A stretch of 64,000 nucleotides of DNA from Symsagittifera roscoffensis. Its lineage: Eukaryota; Xenacoelomorpha; Acoela; Convolutidae. The stretch spans positions 55,704,397-55,768,396 of the forward strand of contig NC_087065.1 in NCBI RefSeq assembly GCF_963678635.1. The letters are read 5' to 3'. Every line of letters starts with the position of its first letter. Position 1 is the first letter of the stretch. Positions 1-11,400 of the stretch are shown in pieces. Below the pieces are notes generated by a model. That model made no database searches and was not told the origin of the DNA. It saw only the letters and a list, made by a program, of their open reading frames with translations. The position numbers and the translations under genes were made by a program.

Positions 1-3000
1 AAGAGTTTTCTTAAGCAAATCATATATTGAAAACATCAGACTTTAAAATTTTGGCAAAAACTATTCCCCATCCACGTTTCTCATCTCTCTCCCCGGAACG
101 TAATCAGTCATGTCAAAAAATAGGGGAATTTTTTGTAACTTTTCAGAAAAATTAACACCGAAAAAACTATTTATCTTCAAGATTTCTTAATAATTCTTAA
201 AATAGTCGCAACTATTATTCTTGAAATTTGTTTCCGAACTTTTTTAAACGTAGCATAAGTTAGGTTAGTCAAAACATAAGCTAGGTTAGTCACCCATCTA
301 TTAAGATGAACTTAAGCATTCTAATCACCCAGCACAAGTATTAAGACAGATAATTTAATTTTTTTCCTTTAAAGAATGCCAAAAATCAAGTTGAAAATTA
401 GATGGAGTTGATGGAGAAAAAAATGTACCCAAAATGTAGCATGTAATAGTGCAAATCACCGGAACCCCAGGAGTTTCCAGTGTTTCAACTTGAGTTGAAA
501 CATGAGAAAGATTATAAATTGCGTTTCTTAAGATAGAAATTAGGTTTTACCTTGTTATAAAAATTTTGGTTGAAAGTTACGTTCTTTACTGGCAAAACGT
601 CAGGTTTGATTTATTCAAAAAATGAAATAATTAACTTACGCCACTTTTATTCGCGGATTTTACCTTGAAGAAATCTACCTCCGATGAGTCAGGGTAGATA
701 GTCGCTATTAATAACGGGCATAAAAAAAGACAAGGACCTCACTTTAAGTTTTCAACCATTTTTAGTTTGGTAGTTTTAATTTGACCCCCCGGGAGACGGG
801 GTTCTAATTTGCGATTAAACCTCCCAATATTCCGGCACAGTAATCAAAGAGGCAATATAATTTTTGATGTTTACAAAAAAGATCACCAAGGTTCATGTTT
901 TGGGTGCAAGAAATTCTTAAGTTGAGGAATAGGTTTTCCCAATACATCGACGTGTCCATTTAATGGGAAAAATGGTATTTATCTTACGTTTTAAGATACA
1001 ACATACAATCATGTTTCCGTTTCCATTGAAACTCGGCCTGAAGTTTCACACCAATTTTTCTCAGCGGGACTTGCATAGCACATAGAGCCATATATATTGC
1101 TAAGTCAAATTAACCCGAAAAATCGGTTTGAAGAAGCGTCTTACACAGCTCAACAAAGTTCGCAAAGTGTCAAACTTCGAAAAAATGCGAAAAAAATTTG
1201 GAAATTTGTTTTAGCCAAAGATTTTAAACTTTATATACTAAAAACGATTTTATTTACCTGTCAATCAAAATATATTATATCATACAAATTTTTGAAAACT
1301 TTAGCCAAAAAAATACTTAAAAGAATTACACTAAAACTAACAAAATAATGAAAAAGAAAAATTATCAAAAGAAGCCTCCTACACAGCGTAACAAAATTTT
1401 AGAAGGTCAAAATCTGAAAAAAGCTTAAAACATTCAAAAATTATTTAAAGCAAGAAAACGCGGCTTGTATATAGTGAAAACGAACTATTTTGGTTATAAA
1501 ATGAAAATATTTCCTTTTATACAAGTTTATAGAGATTTTATCGTCTTGAACTTTGTTAGGCTATGTAAGAGGCTTCTTTCATATAACTCTACTGTCAATT
1601 AACTTGGTAGTTTTAGCGTTCTTTTGTTTAAATAAAAAAATCAAAAAGACCCATTTTGGGGGTAAAATTTTAATTGTGGTTGATTATTAATTAGTTCTGA
1701 GCAACTTTAGTTCATTTCACTTTTTGTCTAAGACAAATCAATTTGAGAAAAACGCGTTTGAAATTTCAAATTTTGTTTGTTTTGTCCCCCAGGGTTGACC
1801 AAAAGTGCCAATCATACAGTTTTCATATATCGAAAAATGCTAATCAAACACTTTTCATGCAATTCCATAAGTATATAAAATTGCATAAAAAGTTGGTGAC
1901 TAGTGATTTTTCATATATGGAAATTGTATGACTAGCATTTTCCATAAACCAATAAAAAATGTTTTTATTAAACTTTACTTCTGAAAATTTTTGGGATGTG
2001 TTCGTGACCGAACAAAGGTGACAAAAACTAGAGTCACCAAATGTTTAACCGTTTTGCATTTAAACTGCATTGGAAACGACCTGAAATTGTGTAAGAGTTT
2101 TCTTAAGCAAATCATATATTGAAAACATCAGACTTTAAAATTTTGGCAAAAACTATTCCCCATCCACGTTTCTCAACTCTCTCCCCGGAACGTAATCAGT
2201 CATGTCAAAAAATAGGGGAATTTTTTGTAACTTTTCAGAAAAATTAACACCGAAAAAACTATTTATCTTCAAGATTTCTTAATAATTCTTAAAATAGTCG
2301 CAACTATTATTCTTGAAATTTGTTTCCGAACTTTTTTAAACGTAGCATAAGTTAGGTTAGTCAAAACATAAGCTAGGTTAGTCACCCATCTATTAAGATG
2401 AACTTAAGCATTCTAATCACCCAGCACAAGTATTAAGACAGATAATTTAATTTTTTTCCTTTAAAGAATGCCAAAAATCAAGTTGAAAATTAGATGGAGT
2501 TGATGGAGAAAAAAATGTACCCAAAATGTAGCATGTAATAGTGCAAATCACCGGAACCCCAGGAGTTTCCAGTGTTTCAACTTGAGTTGAAACATGAGAA
2601 AGATTATAAATTGCGTTTCTTAAGATAGAAATTAGGTTTTACCTTGTTATAAAAATTTTGGTTGAAAGTTACGTTCTTTACTGGCAAAACGTCAGGTTTG
2701 ATTTATTCAAAAAATGAAATAATTAACTTACGCCACTTTTATTCGCGGATTTTACCTTGAAGAAATCTACCTCCGATGAGTCAGGGTAGATAGTCGCTAT
2801 TAATAACGGGCATAAAAAAAGACAAGGACCTCACTTTAAGTTTTCAACCATTTTTAGTTTGGTAGTTTTAATTTGACCCCCCGGGAGACGGGGTTCTAAT
2901 TTGCCATTAAGCCTCCCAATATCCCGGCACAGTAATCAAAGAGGCAATATAATTTTTGATGTTTACAAAAAAGATCACCAAGGTTCATGTTTTGGGTGCA

Positions 3001-4582
3001 AGAAATTCTTAAGTTGAGGAATAGGTTTTCCCAATACATCGACGTGTCCATTTAATGGGAAAAATGGTATTTATCTTACGTTTTAAGATACAACATACAA
3101 TCATGTTTCCGTTTCCATTGAAACTCGGCCTGAAGTTTCACACCAATTTTTCTCAGCGGGACTTGCATAGCACATAGAGCCATATATATTGCTAAGTCAA
3201 ATTAACCCGAAAAATCGGTTTGAAGAAGCGTCTTACACAGCTCAACAAAGTTCGCAAAGTGTCAAACTTCGAAAAAATGCGAAAAAAATTTGGAAATTTG
3301 TTTTAGCCAAAGATTTTAAACTTTATATACTAGAAACGATTTTATTTACCTGTCAATCAAAATATATTATATCATACAAATTTTTGAAAACTTTAGCCAA
3401 AAAAATACTTAAAAGAATTACACTAAAACTAACAAAATAATGAAAAAGAAAAATTATCAAAAGAAGCCTCCTACACAGCGTAACAAAATTTTAGAAGGTC
3501 AAAATCTGAAAAAAGCTTAAAACATTCAAAAATTATTTAAAGCAAAAAACGCGGCTTGTATATAGTGAAAACGAACTATTTTGGTTATAAAATGAAAATA
3601 TTTCCTTTTATACAAGTTTATAGAGATTTTATCGTCTTGAACTTTGTTAGGCTATGTAAGAGGCTTCTTTCATATAACTCTACTGTCAATTAACTTGGTA
3701 GTTTTAGCGTTCTTTTGTTTAAATAAAAAAATCAAAAAGACCCATTTTGGGGGTAAAATATTAATTGTGGTTGATTATTAATTAGTTCTGAGCAACTTTA
3801 GTTCATTTCAATTTTTGTCTAAGACAAATCAGTTTGAGAAAAACGCGTTTGAAATTTCAAATTTTGTTTGTTTTGTCCCCCAGGGTTGACCAAAAGTGCT
3901 AATCATACAGTTTTCATATATCGAAAATGCTAATCAAAAACTTTTCATGCAATTCCATAAGTATATAAAATTGCATAAAAAGTTGGTGACTAGTGATTTT
4001 TCATTTATGGAAATTGTATGACTAGCATTTTCCATAAACCAATAAAAAATGTTTTTATTAAACTTTACTTCTGAAAATTTTTGGGATGTGTTCGTGACCG
4101 AACAAAGGTGACAAAAACTAGAAACACCAAATGTTTAACCGTTTTGCATTTAAACTGCATTGGAAACGACCTGAAATTGTGTAAGAGTTTTCTTAAGCAA
4201 ATCATATATTGAAAACATCAGACTTTAAAATTTTGGCAAAAACTATTCCCCATCCACGTTTCTCATCTCTCTCCCCGGAACGTAATCAGTCATGTCAAAA
4301 AATAGGGGAATTTTTTGTAACTTTTCAGAAAAATTAACACCGAAAAAACTATTTATCTTCAAGATTTCTTAATAATTCTTAAAATAGTCGCAACTATTAT
4401 TCTTGAAATTTGTTTCCGAACTTTTTTAAACGTAGCATAAGTTAGGTTAGTCAAAACATAAGCTAGGTTAGTCACCCATCTATTAAGATGAACTTAAGCA
4501 TTCTAATCACCCAGCACAAGTATTAAGACAGATATTTTAATTTTTTTCCTTTAAAGAATGCCAAAAATCAAGTTGAAAATTA
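1..4582. repeat. 2.09-kb tandem repeat, about 2.2 copies
   Basis: The sequence beginning AAGAGTTTTCTTAAGC at 1 recurs at 2093 and at 4183, giving periods of 2092 and 2090 bp. The third copy stops matching at about 4582. Copies 1 and 2 differ by only scattered substitutions and small indels. The array may extend left of the window. Each unit contains an inverted pair (about 1366-1400 against 1547-1583, around GAAGCCTC and GAGGCTTC), a further related direct motif at about 1133, and a second inverted pair near 1807-1931 built on CATACAGTTTTCATAT. An 83-codon frame at 1097 and 3189 is preserved only because the copies are nearly identical, so I do not call it a gene. Confidence 0.95.
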
Positions 4583-5199
4583 CTAAGTTTCTCATTTAAA
4601 CTGGGTATTTGGGGAAAAAGTTTTAGAAAAAAACCACGGCGCTTTTCATGTATTGAGGTAAGTTATAGTTTCACATCTTTTAAGATACAGTGTGCAACCA
4701 TATTTTATATTCGAATCCAGACTAGAAATTCTTACAATGTTTTTTTTGCAGGACACAAGAAGAACCATACGCTAGAAAAGAGAAAAAATAGAATTCAAAA
4801 AGAAATGTCAAATAACATTTATTACACTCTATATTTCTGATGGGGACTCGTGAGATTGATTAGAGGGTTATGGAACCAACTTGAAGCTTTTTAGAATCTT
4901 TGGCAACCTTCTTACACACCACTTCAAATCCGAAAGAAACATATTTAGAAAGATATTTAAATTCTGTGCTTTCCATCGAATAAAAAGAGAAATAATGAAT
5001 ATGTAACAAGGTTTTCTGGTGCCCTAAAGTTACTCTTTACCAGAGTATAGTTCTCCTCTTGTAGTCCTTTACTGCTGACTGTGCTCTGTTTTATAGCCAG
5101 CAAAAAAACTGCCCGATCTGAAACTGTTAACAGGTTTTCAAGGTTTTTAGTGCAAAGAGAACTAACAATTTAAAATATACGATCAACTTTTTTGTTTAG
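4583..5199. other. unannotated spacer before GON-like exons
   Basis: AT-rich DNA with no recognisable gene or repeat. It ends in a pyrimidine tract and TTTGTTTAG, which serves as the putative splice acceptor of the following exon. Upstream exons of the same gene could lie here but I could not identify any. Confidence 0.4.
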
Positions 5200-5499
5200 C
5201 TGTTAGTAATGACTACATCATCTCTGTTCGGGGGTACCCGGTGAGTGTGCACTGCCAGTGGGCACAGACCAGCGGAGAAGTCACCAAGACATATTTTGAC
5301 CTACCATCGAGCCCCTCTACACACTCGACGTGGGGAGGGAGCGATGACGCCAATAATGCATCGCCGGCCACATCTAGTACCAGAACTTTCCAAAAAGCCA
5401 GACTAATTGTGGACAAGTGTTTTCTGGCCATTCAGACTTCGGACGTGACGTACAGCACTCTAACTGGAGCCTCTGTAGCAGACAATTATGAACACCTCT
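5200..5499 (+). CDS. putative internal exon, GON-domain-like (fragment)
   Basis: The stretch is less AT-rich than its surroundings and is open in one frame directly from a good acceptor (TTTGTTTAG at 5191-5199). It reads ...DYIISVRGYPVSVHC... near its start and ...STRTFQKARLIVDKC... later. The pattern of a short beta-strand run, Val-x-Cys, a Ser-Pro-rich loop and then TRTF..ARL.VD resembles the GON domain found at the C-terminus of ADAMTS metalloproteases such as GON-1 and ADAMTS9/20. That family match is from memory of the pattern only. A donor GTAACT at 5500 would join it in phase to the exon at 5674; unspliced, the frame stops at 5508-5510. Expression is unknown and it may be a gene relic. 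Confidence 0.4.
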
Positions 5500-5673
5500 G
5501 TAACTATTAGGAACACCTATGTAGTTTCAAACATAATACATAATCTACTACACGAAACGAAGTAGTTTATTTATGATTTGCTAAATTAAACACTCTTGGT
5601 CTACTATAATTAGACCAAATACAACAGTGGGAAAAAGTTAAATTTGTTAGCAGCTATCGTGTTTGCGTTTCAG

Positions 5674-5861
5674 ACATCGGCAGAGGTGGGAGCTGCAAAC
5701 CATACGATCCCTTCCACGGGATAAACAGGATAAACCTTGCAACTACGGCCTTCATGTTTCCGGCTGGACTTGTATTTGACGTCAGAAAATATGGTGACAA
5801 CGTCGATACTTATATCAATTCGAAATCTATGCAGCACCAAACATCTGATATAACAGGATAG
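5674..5861 (+). CDS. putative second exon, GON-domain-like (fragment)
   Basis: After an acceptor TTTGCGTTTCAG ending at 5673, a frame runs to TAG at 5859-5861. It reads IGRGGSCKPYDPFHGINRIN near its start and then hydrophobic LATTAFMFPAGLVFDV. The G-x-C...F-x-x-x-N-x-x-x-T pattern matches what I expect of the second half of a GON domain. The phase fits the exon ending at 5499, with one base carried over plus AC making a Tyr codon. It is unclear whether the exon runs to the stop or splices onward near 5791. Confidence 0.35.
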
Positions 5862-5894
5862 TGAAGAGCATTTAAGTTAAATAGAATCTTCCTG

Positions 5895-6086
5895 TCAATT
5901 TCTCCCCCTCCTTATGGTGCCTAAAAATCTCCAAACCTCCAAAATCTGATCATTAATTAAATCTGATAAAACTGAAAGATTCTGATTGATTTTGTAGCTA
6001 CGTTTCCAGTCATTAGAAGCCTGGTAAATTAGCCTCAGAGCTCTGTTTTGGATTCTAATATGTAAAAGTGACCTTATGTTTGTCAT
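5895..6086 (-). pseudogene. possible LINE reverse-transcriptase C-terminal scrap
   Basis: A 63-codon minus-strand frame contains RIQNRALRLIYQASNDW. This resembles the Q-N-R/K-A-L-R-x-I segment near the C-terminus of Jockey/CR1-type non-LTR reverse transcriptases. It is short, with no catalytic motifs and no continuation, so it is at best a fragment of a decayed element and may be chance. Confidence 0.22.
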
Positions 6087-6338
6087 AAAAGAGATCTTTT
6101 CTCTTGCTGACTATAACAACGTAAGTGCTCTAGGATTAAATTAGGAGTTATATGAAATTTTCGAACAATGGTCTAACTCAAACAAGCTCTCAATGAACAC
6201 TATAAACACTGGATTAAACAATAAGGACAAACTGATTCCAATCATGATGATTTTTTAGCCATTAACATTGTTCAAAGTATACTTGAATTACTTTGTAAGT
6301 TTATCAAGATAGACCCTAAAAAACTAAATCGATTCAAA

Positions 6339-6342
6339 TTTT
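6339..6342. other. target-site duplication (left) of element A
   Basis: TTTT directly before the 5' LTR is repeated at 22691-22694 directly after the 3' LTR. A 4-bp duplication is usual for Ty3/gypsy integrases. The sequence is low-complexity, so the match alone is weak, but copies B and C also have perfect 4-bp duplications. Confidence 0.75.
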
Positions 6343-6752
6343 TGGAACCTGATCTAAACTATATTTTATGATTGGATAAATTAGATATTTTACCACTGTA
6401 AAGTATTTAATATTAACCAATCATGATCCATCTAACTAACAACCCACTTATTTGTAAGTGCTGAAATTACTTGTATTTTCAGCACCAGAGAGATTTGAAT
6501 TTAACTTAGAAATTAGTTGCCTCTCCAAGAGAACTTCAGCAGCCGCAATAAACCAGTATACCCTAGATCTATTGAGCCTAGCAGAGACTAGTTAAACAAC
6601 CTGAGACTAGATAGTATAAGAGTAAGATTAGGATCGGTATTAGACTAAGAAGTTGCACGAATCTATCCGGCCGAAAATAAGATAGCGTGACGAGCAGACG
6701 GTGTACCCTATCCGAAATTACTCTATGAGTTAACCACATCGGTCCTAACTCA
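6343..6752 (+). repeat. 5' LTR of element A
   Basis: 410 bp, beginning TGGAACCTGATC and ending CTAACTCA. It carries a 28-nt hairpin at 6458-6485, an AATAAA at about 6548 and a TATAAGAG at about 6615 that could serve the polyadenylation signal and promoter. The U3/R/U5 boundaries cannot be set from sequence alone. It differs from the 3' LTR at three positions. Confidence 0.95.
6458..6485 (+). promoter_or_regulatory. conserved LTR stem-loop (copy A)
   Basis: The arms GTGCTGAAATTAC and GTATTTTCAGCAC flank a TT loop and pair at 12 of 13 positions. The same hairpin occurs with different, mostly compensated bases in the LTRs of B (43760-43787) and C (41341-41368), which supports an RNA or cruciform structure. 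Confidence 0.7.
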
Positions 6753-6754
6753 TC

Positions 6755-6778
6755 TGGTGCGACCATAAGTCTCAAACA
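6755..6778 (+). other. primer-binding site, element A
   Basis: TGGTGCGACC starts two bases after the LTR, as expected for pairing with a tRNA 3'-CCA end. The complementarity seems to run on to AGTCTC(G/A)AAC, the complement of a tRNA T-loop (GTTCGA). The B and C copies keep this far end. I could not assign a tRNA, and the predicted acceptor is one base short. Confidence 0.6.
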
Positions 6779-6839
6779 AGACCTTAAAAGCTTAGAATTA
6801 ACCAAAAATTGATTAGAATTTAGACAAAACATTTTCAAA

Positions 6840-7031
6840 ATGTTATACGACGATAATTTAATCGAAATGTCTCTACGACTCAATAGATCAGAGCCAATAT
6901 TCCGAACGATAACAGAACTACCCGGAATCGTAAGAAGACCTCGAACCAGAGACGACATACGACAAAGTAGAAACTTACCATATAGTTATATGATAGTACG
7001 GCAAAAGCCAACACAAACTTTTATATTTTGA
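6840..7031 (+). pseudogene. ORF1 relic (small Arg-rich protein), truncated by stop
   Basis: This is the copy A version of the leader-encoded small protein. It has the conserved run from SLRLNRSEPIFRTITELPGI to MIVRQK, but a CGA-to-TGA change truncates it after TFIF. The matching B frame runs 14 codons further. The conserved methionine shared with copy C is the second one (6867). See the B copy at 44141 for discussion. Confidence 0.6.
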
Positions 7032-8007
7032 ATTTTATTAGCAATGAATTTAGATTTTCATTTGCAAACATAAAATCTTGAAGTCAATATTCATGATCAT
7101 TTCAGGCGCTAAACAAAATTATTAATATACAATAACGATTGATAAAAAGATCTCAGATCGTTTTCCTAAATTCTGCAGTTTTATATAAAACATGTTTGGA
7201 AAATATTTATTGAAAATCAAAACAAAAATTAGTAGCATGACAATAAATTGTTAGTAATCATAAAATCATCAGTTGTCCCAGCTTCATCACCTAAACATAA
7301 CAGCAACCATAAGCTCACTAATATCATTAAAACACTAAATCTTTTTCTTAAACAAATTTAAACTATTTTAAACTTAAATTCACTTAATTTTAAAATCAGA
7401 TCATCAAGGCTTATCCTTGGATCTTAATTAACTTTCTATTTCACTAAATTTAAAACTTGATCATCAAGGCCTACCCTTGGATCAAAAAGAACAATTTTGT
7501 TCCCCCCCCCCCCCCACCCACTTAACAAGTGTCTAACGACCTCAAACGTCGATTCACTATCCAACCCTTCCAAAAAACCCAAGACTAATAGACATTTTTC
7601 AACAAAACTAACCATTCAAATTAGAATAAACAGTGAAGAACTTCGGTTATTCATCCTTCATTTGAACCCTCCTCTTACCAGACCCAGGATAAATCTTAGA
7701 CTTAGTAAGTTTAAAATAGTATCTAACGAACTACTTGCGTTCTAATTATACCTGAACCTTGTGGATCGATTTACTATTCTCCAACCCTTGAACACAATCA
7801 CTACCCCTAAGTAAGATTAAGTAAGTTAACATCTTAGCTTATACTAGCCCCGAGAAATTAAAAAATCATTCTTCGGAATCGATATACTTTTCTCTCCAAC
7901 CCTGAACAATTAGACCCAGGTTAAGCTAACCAAAAAATCGTAAGTACTAACAGTTTAAGAAAGTAGAAATCATCTAACAACTTTTTGCATCCCTCATCCT
8001 AAACCTT
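7032..8007 (+). promoter_or_regulatory. structured 5' leader of element A
   Basis: A non-coding leader aligned with B and C. It contains two GATC-AT-CAAGG / CCTTGGATC stem-loops (7399-7423 and 7459-7483), a long C homopolymer at about 7502-7515, a UUCG-capped hairpin (7632-7662) and splice-donor-like GTAAGT sites (first at 7705-7710). Packaging, export or splicing control are the likely roles, by inference only. Confidence 0.6.
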
Positions 8008-8440
8008 ATGTCATTCAAAAATCTAGGAAATAAACAAACAATCGTTTTACACAACTGTGAAATAGATAACAAAAAATACGATCTTGTAATCACACCTCAT
8101 ACACAAACAGTTGGATATATTAGAACAAAACGACTAACAAATCACACGAAAAAAATTTTCAAAAAATAGAAACGCATTTTCAGAATCAGAAGCCAGCAAT
8201 TTAGATGAACTTTATAAAATAAAAAATTCAATTGATAAAAATTGTCCCATTCACGATCAATTATATTTTTCCGACTCAGAAATAACTTCAAATTCATCAA
8301 AAAGAGGAAAAAGAAGAATAAAAAAGCAAAATAAACATGAACCAGTACACTTGTATAATTGCAATCAACCAATTAGACACATCAATAGTTATATATCAAC
8401 AGTCATTAAACAAAAAAATGAGCCACAGCCACACTCAAAG
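8008..8440 (+). pseudogene. ORF2 relic (basic protein), frameshifted
   Basis: It starts MSFKNLGNKQ like the 155-codon ORF2 of copy B. A deletion of about 30 bp near 8132 breaks the frame, and stops follow. The tail that overlaps the gag start remains recognisable. It is not expected to give a functional product. Confidence 0.7.
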
Positions 8441-11400
8441 TGACGATAGTCCAGATGACGACGATATTTACCCCTTCCTCGTAGATGCACCCGATAATAG
8501 AGGACAGCATGACTTTTGCAAGAATTTACTCCTAAATTTGTTTGAACCCGGAATCAGCCCATGCAAAACAGAATTCCCAGATGTAAAAATTAAAAGGCAA
8601 ATTATAGAACATTATCTGAAAGATATATGTAATTTAACACAACAATACGGAATCTACACCATAGAATTCAGTACACCAAATCCGAATCACCGCAAATATG
8701 TAATTCAAACAGACGATCTTGACTTAGAATTTTCAAAAGTATTCTTAGAATATATTAAAAGCGTACAATATCATAACTCACAAAGAGCAAACTCCATATT
8801 TACTAACGAAGTTTTTGCAATAATATATAGTTATATTTCAATATTAGAAAAAACAGAAATTCCAAATATCTCACCAACTGAGACATCCAAACATACAAAA
8901 GTACGACATGAAATCACACTATTTTCAACTTTCCTACATATAATTAAAGAAAATTTCACTAAAGACGAAGTCTCACAACATACAAAACATGACTTCCAAA
9001 AAATAGTTTGACATGGTTTACAATAGATTATTTCACACATAATATAGATTTAATTTCACAAGCAAGAAAAAATTTCAGACCTCAAAATTCAAACGATGAT
9101 ACCGCCATCACAGAACAGTCAGACTACGTTTGGGACCCCGAATGGTCTCATCATGCATTTATAAACATCCCACAATCAATCTCAAGTCAAGCAATAAGTA
9201 CAATATCTTATCAAAGAGATTATGTAAGAGTAGTACCATTAACCATTGATGCAACACCATTAAACTACAATACATTTTTACCTGATACGCTAAATAACAA
9301 TTTAAATTCAACCGTCATACACAATGAAAACCTTAATGGAACTAGGAATCTTACACAACAAGATATTCAAACACCATCACACTTCATAAATGAAGAAATC
9401 GTCCAAACAACAACAACTACACAACAAAGTATTTCACCGATACGTCCAAATTTAACAACACCAAAAAATACAAACACTTCACTAGCACAAGTACCCTTAC
9501 AATCAACCGTTAAACCTTCGGTTGCTCCAAAATAATCACATATGGATTATCAAACATATAGACCTATGACAGTACCGTCAAAAACACGAAGAACGTTCAC
9601 AAGAAACACTTTTGCAGAACACAATTATAATTACGCACATTCATCAAAAACAAACTATCCCCCACGATAAACTAATAATAATCATGTAAGATCTCGATAT
9701 TTGGATGACCCAATGACAACAACCAACTCAGTAAATTTTCAAACTAATTCACATCCTCCACAGGATCGTAGTGAAAATTACCCATTCTTTCAACAAACTA
9801 AAAATAAAAAAGCACCTCATCATACGGATTACTTATCCTCTGATGATGATTATTTACAACCAGATATTTTTGCACCATATACTCAAGAATATCGCGAACA
9901 AGGAGTGCAAAAACCATATACATATCATAGAATTTTTTCTCCACATCCAACAGATACACAAAATCAACAACCAATACAAATGCAAAACCCAACTAATACA
10001 CAATCTTTTCAGCCAATTCAGCCACAAAACCCAATGATCACACACTCGTATCAACGAACTCAAATGCAAAATGAAATACCACTCCCATATTACCTTCAAC
10101 AACACGAAATAACAAAAAATCAACTTTCAAATTTTTCACAAATGCCAAATGCCGCAGAATCACTACAAATGACAATGAATCCATACCTTATGGGTGGATC
10201 ATCAATAACATCAAACAAACCATTAATGGTATTCACAGGAACAGACCCTGAATATTCTGTAGAATATTATTTAAATGCAGTAACAGCAAATTTAATTTTA
10301 AATATAGGACCTGAACCAATTAATACACCACTAAACCAAAATTGGATACATCGACGCACAGCGTTGATACAAACAACCTTAGATGGCGCAGCCCAAAAAT
10401 GGTTTTCAGTATTGCCAATAGAAATAAAATCAAATTGGAAAAGATTTACACAAGAATTTTCAAAAATGTTTGACTCCGAAAGAAATAAACAACACCAAAG
10501 AGTTTTATGTAATGAAATTCGTAGATTACCAAATGAAACCATCAAACAATTAGCAGTACGTATCGAAACACTAGTTCGAAAAGCATATTCATTAAATACA
10601 CATGACTACAAAAACACAAAAATGACAGAAATTTTAATGATGACCTTAACACCTCAATTAAGGAAAATAGCAATAAAAAAGAGAGCATCTCATCCTTCCT
10701 CAATTCGAGAACCCGATTTAGATTTTTGAAAACTAGTAGACAAACTAGAGCAAGCGGAAATCACAATGAAACTTGAAGAAACAGAAAATCTGAAATTACA
10801 ATATGTTAATCGAATCGAAACAAACACCACAAATATCAATAACATACAGGAATCAGATGCAGACCTTGTTGAAAAAGTCACTGAAATACTAAATATTTAT
10901 GAAAAACATCCAAACTTTAAATGCAAACCATCTTTCAAAAAATGGTGTAATTATTGCCGACGATACGGACATAGTATTTCTGAATGTAGACAAAAACAAC
11001 AAGATAACCAAAACAAACCTCAAAAATATAAAGAACCAAATAAATCATTCTATCAATACATGAAGAAAGATCAAAATCTACCAAACAAAAATGTATACAG
11101 CAACAACAGTTCAGGAAAACCACTTCCGAACAACACCAATTACACGAGAAATCAATCACCATATAACTCAAGTTATAGAGGAAGATCACCAGAACGAAGA
11201 AATGCACAGAATTCTTCACAAAATCATTATAATCAACCCAATAGTCGAAATAACTACTCCAGATCAAATTCAAATACAACACAATTTGTTTCTAGATCCA
11301 ATTCCCAATCAAACACAAGAAATAAATACTATCCAAACAATCAATCACGAAACTCATCATATAATAGAAATAGAAACTATTCAAATAATCGAAATAGAAG

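Noticed and set aside
1097-1348. 83-codon frame repeated at 3189-3440
   Set aside because: It is conserved only because the surrounding 2.09-kb units are nearly identical. Low-complexity Lys-rich translation with no motif.
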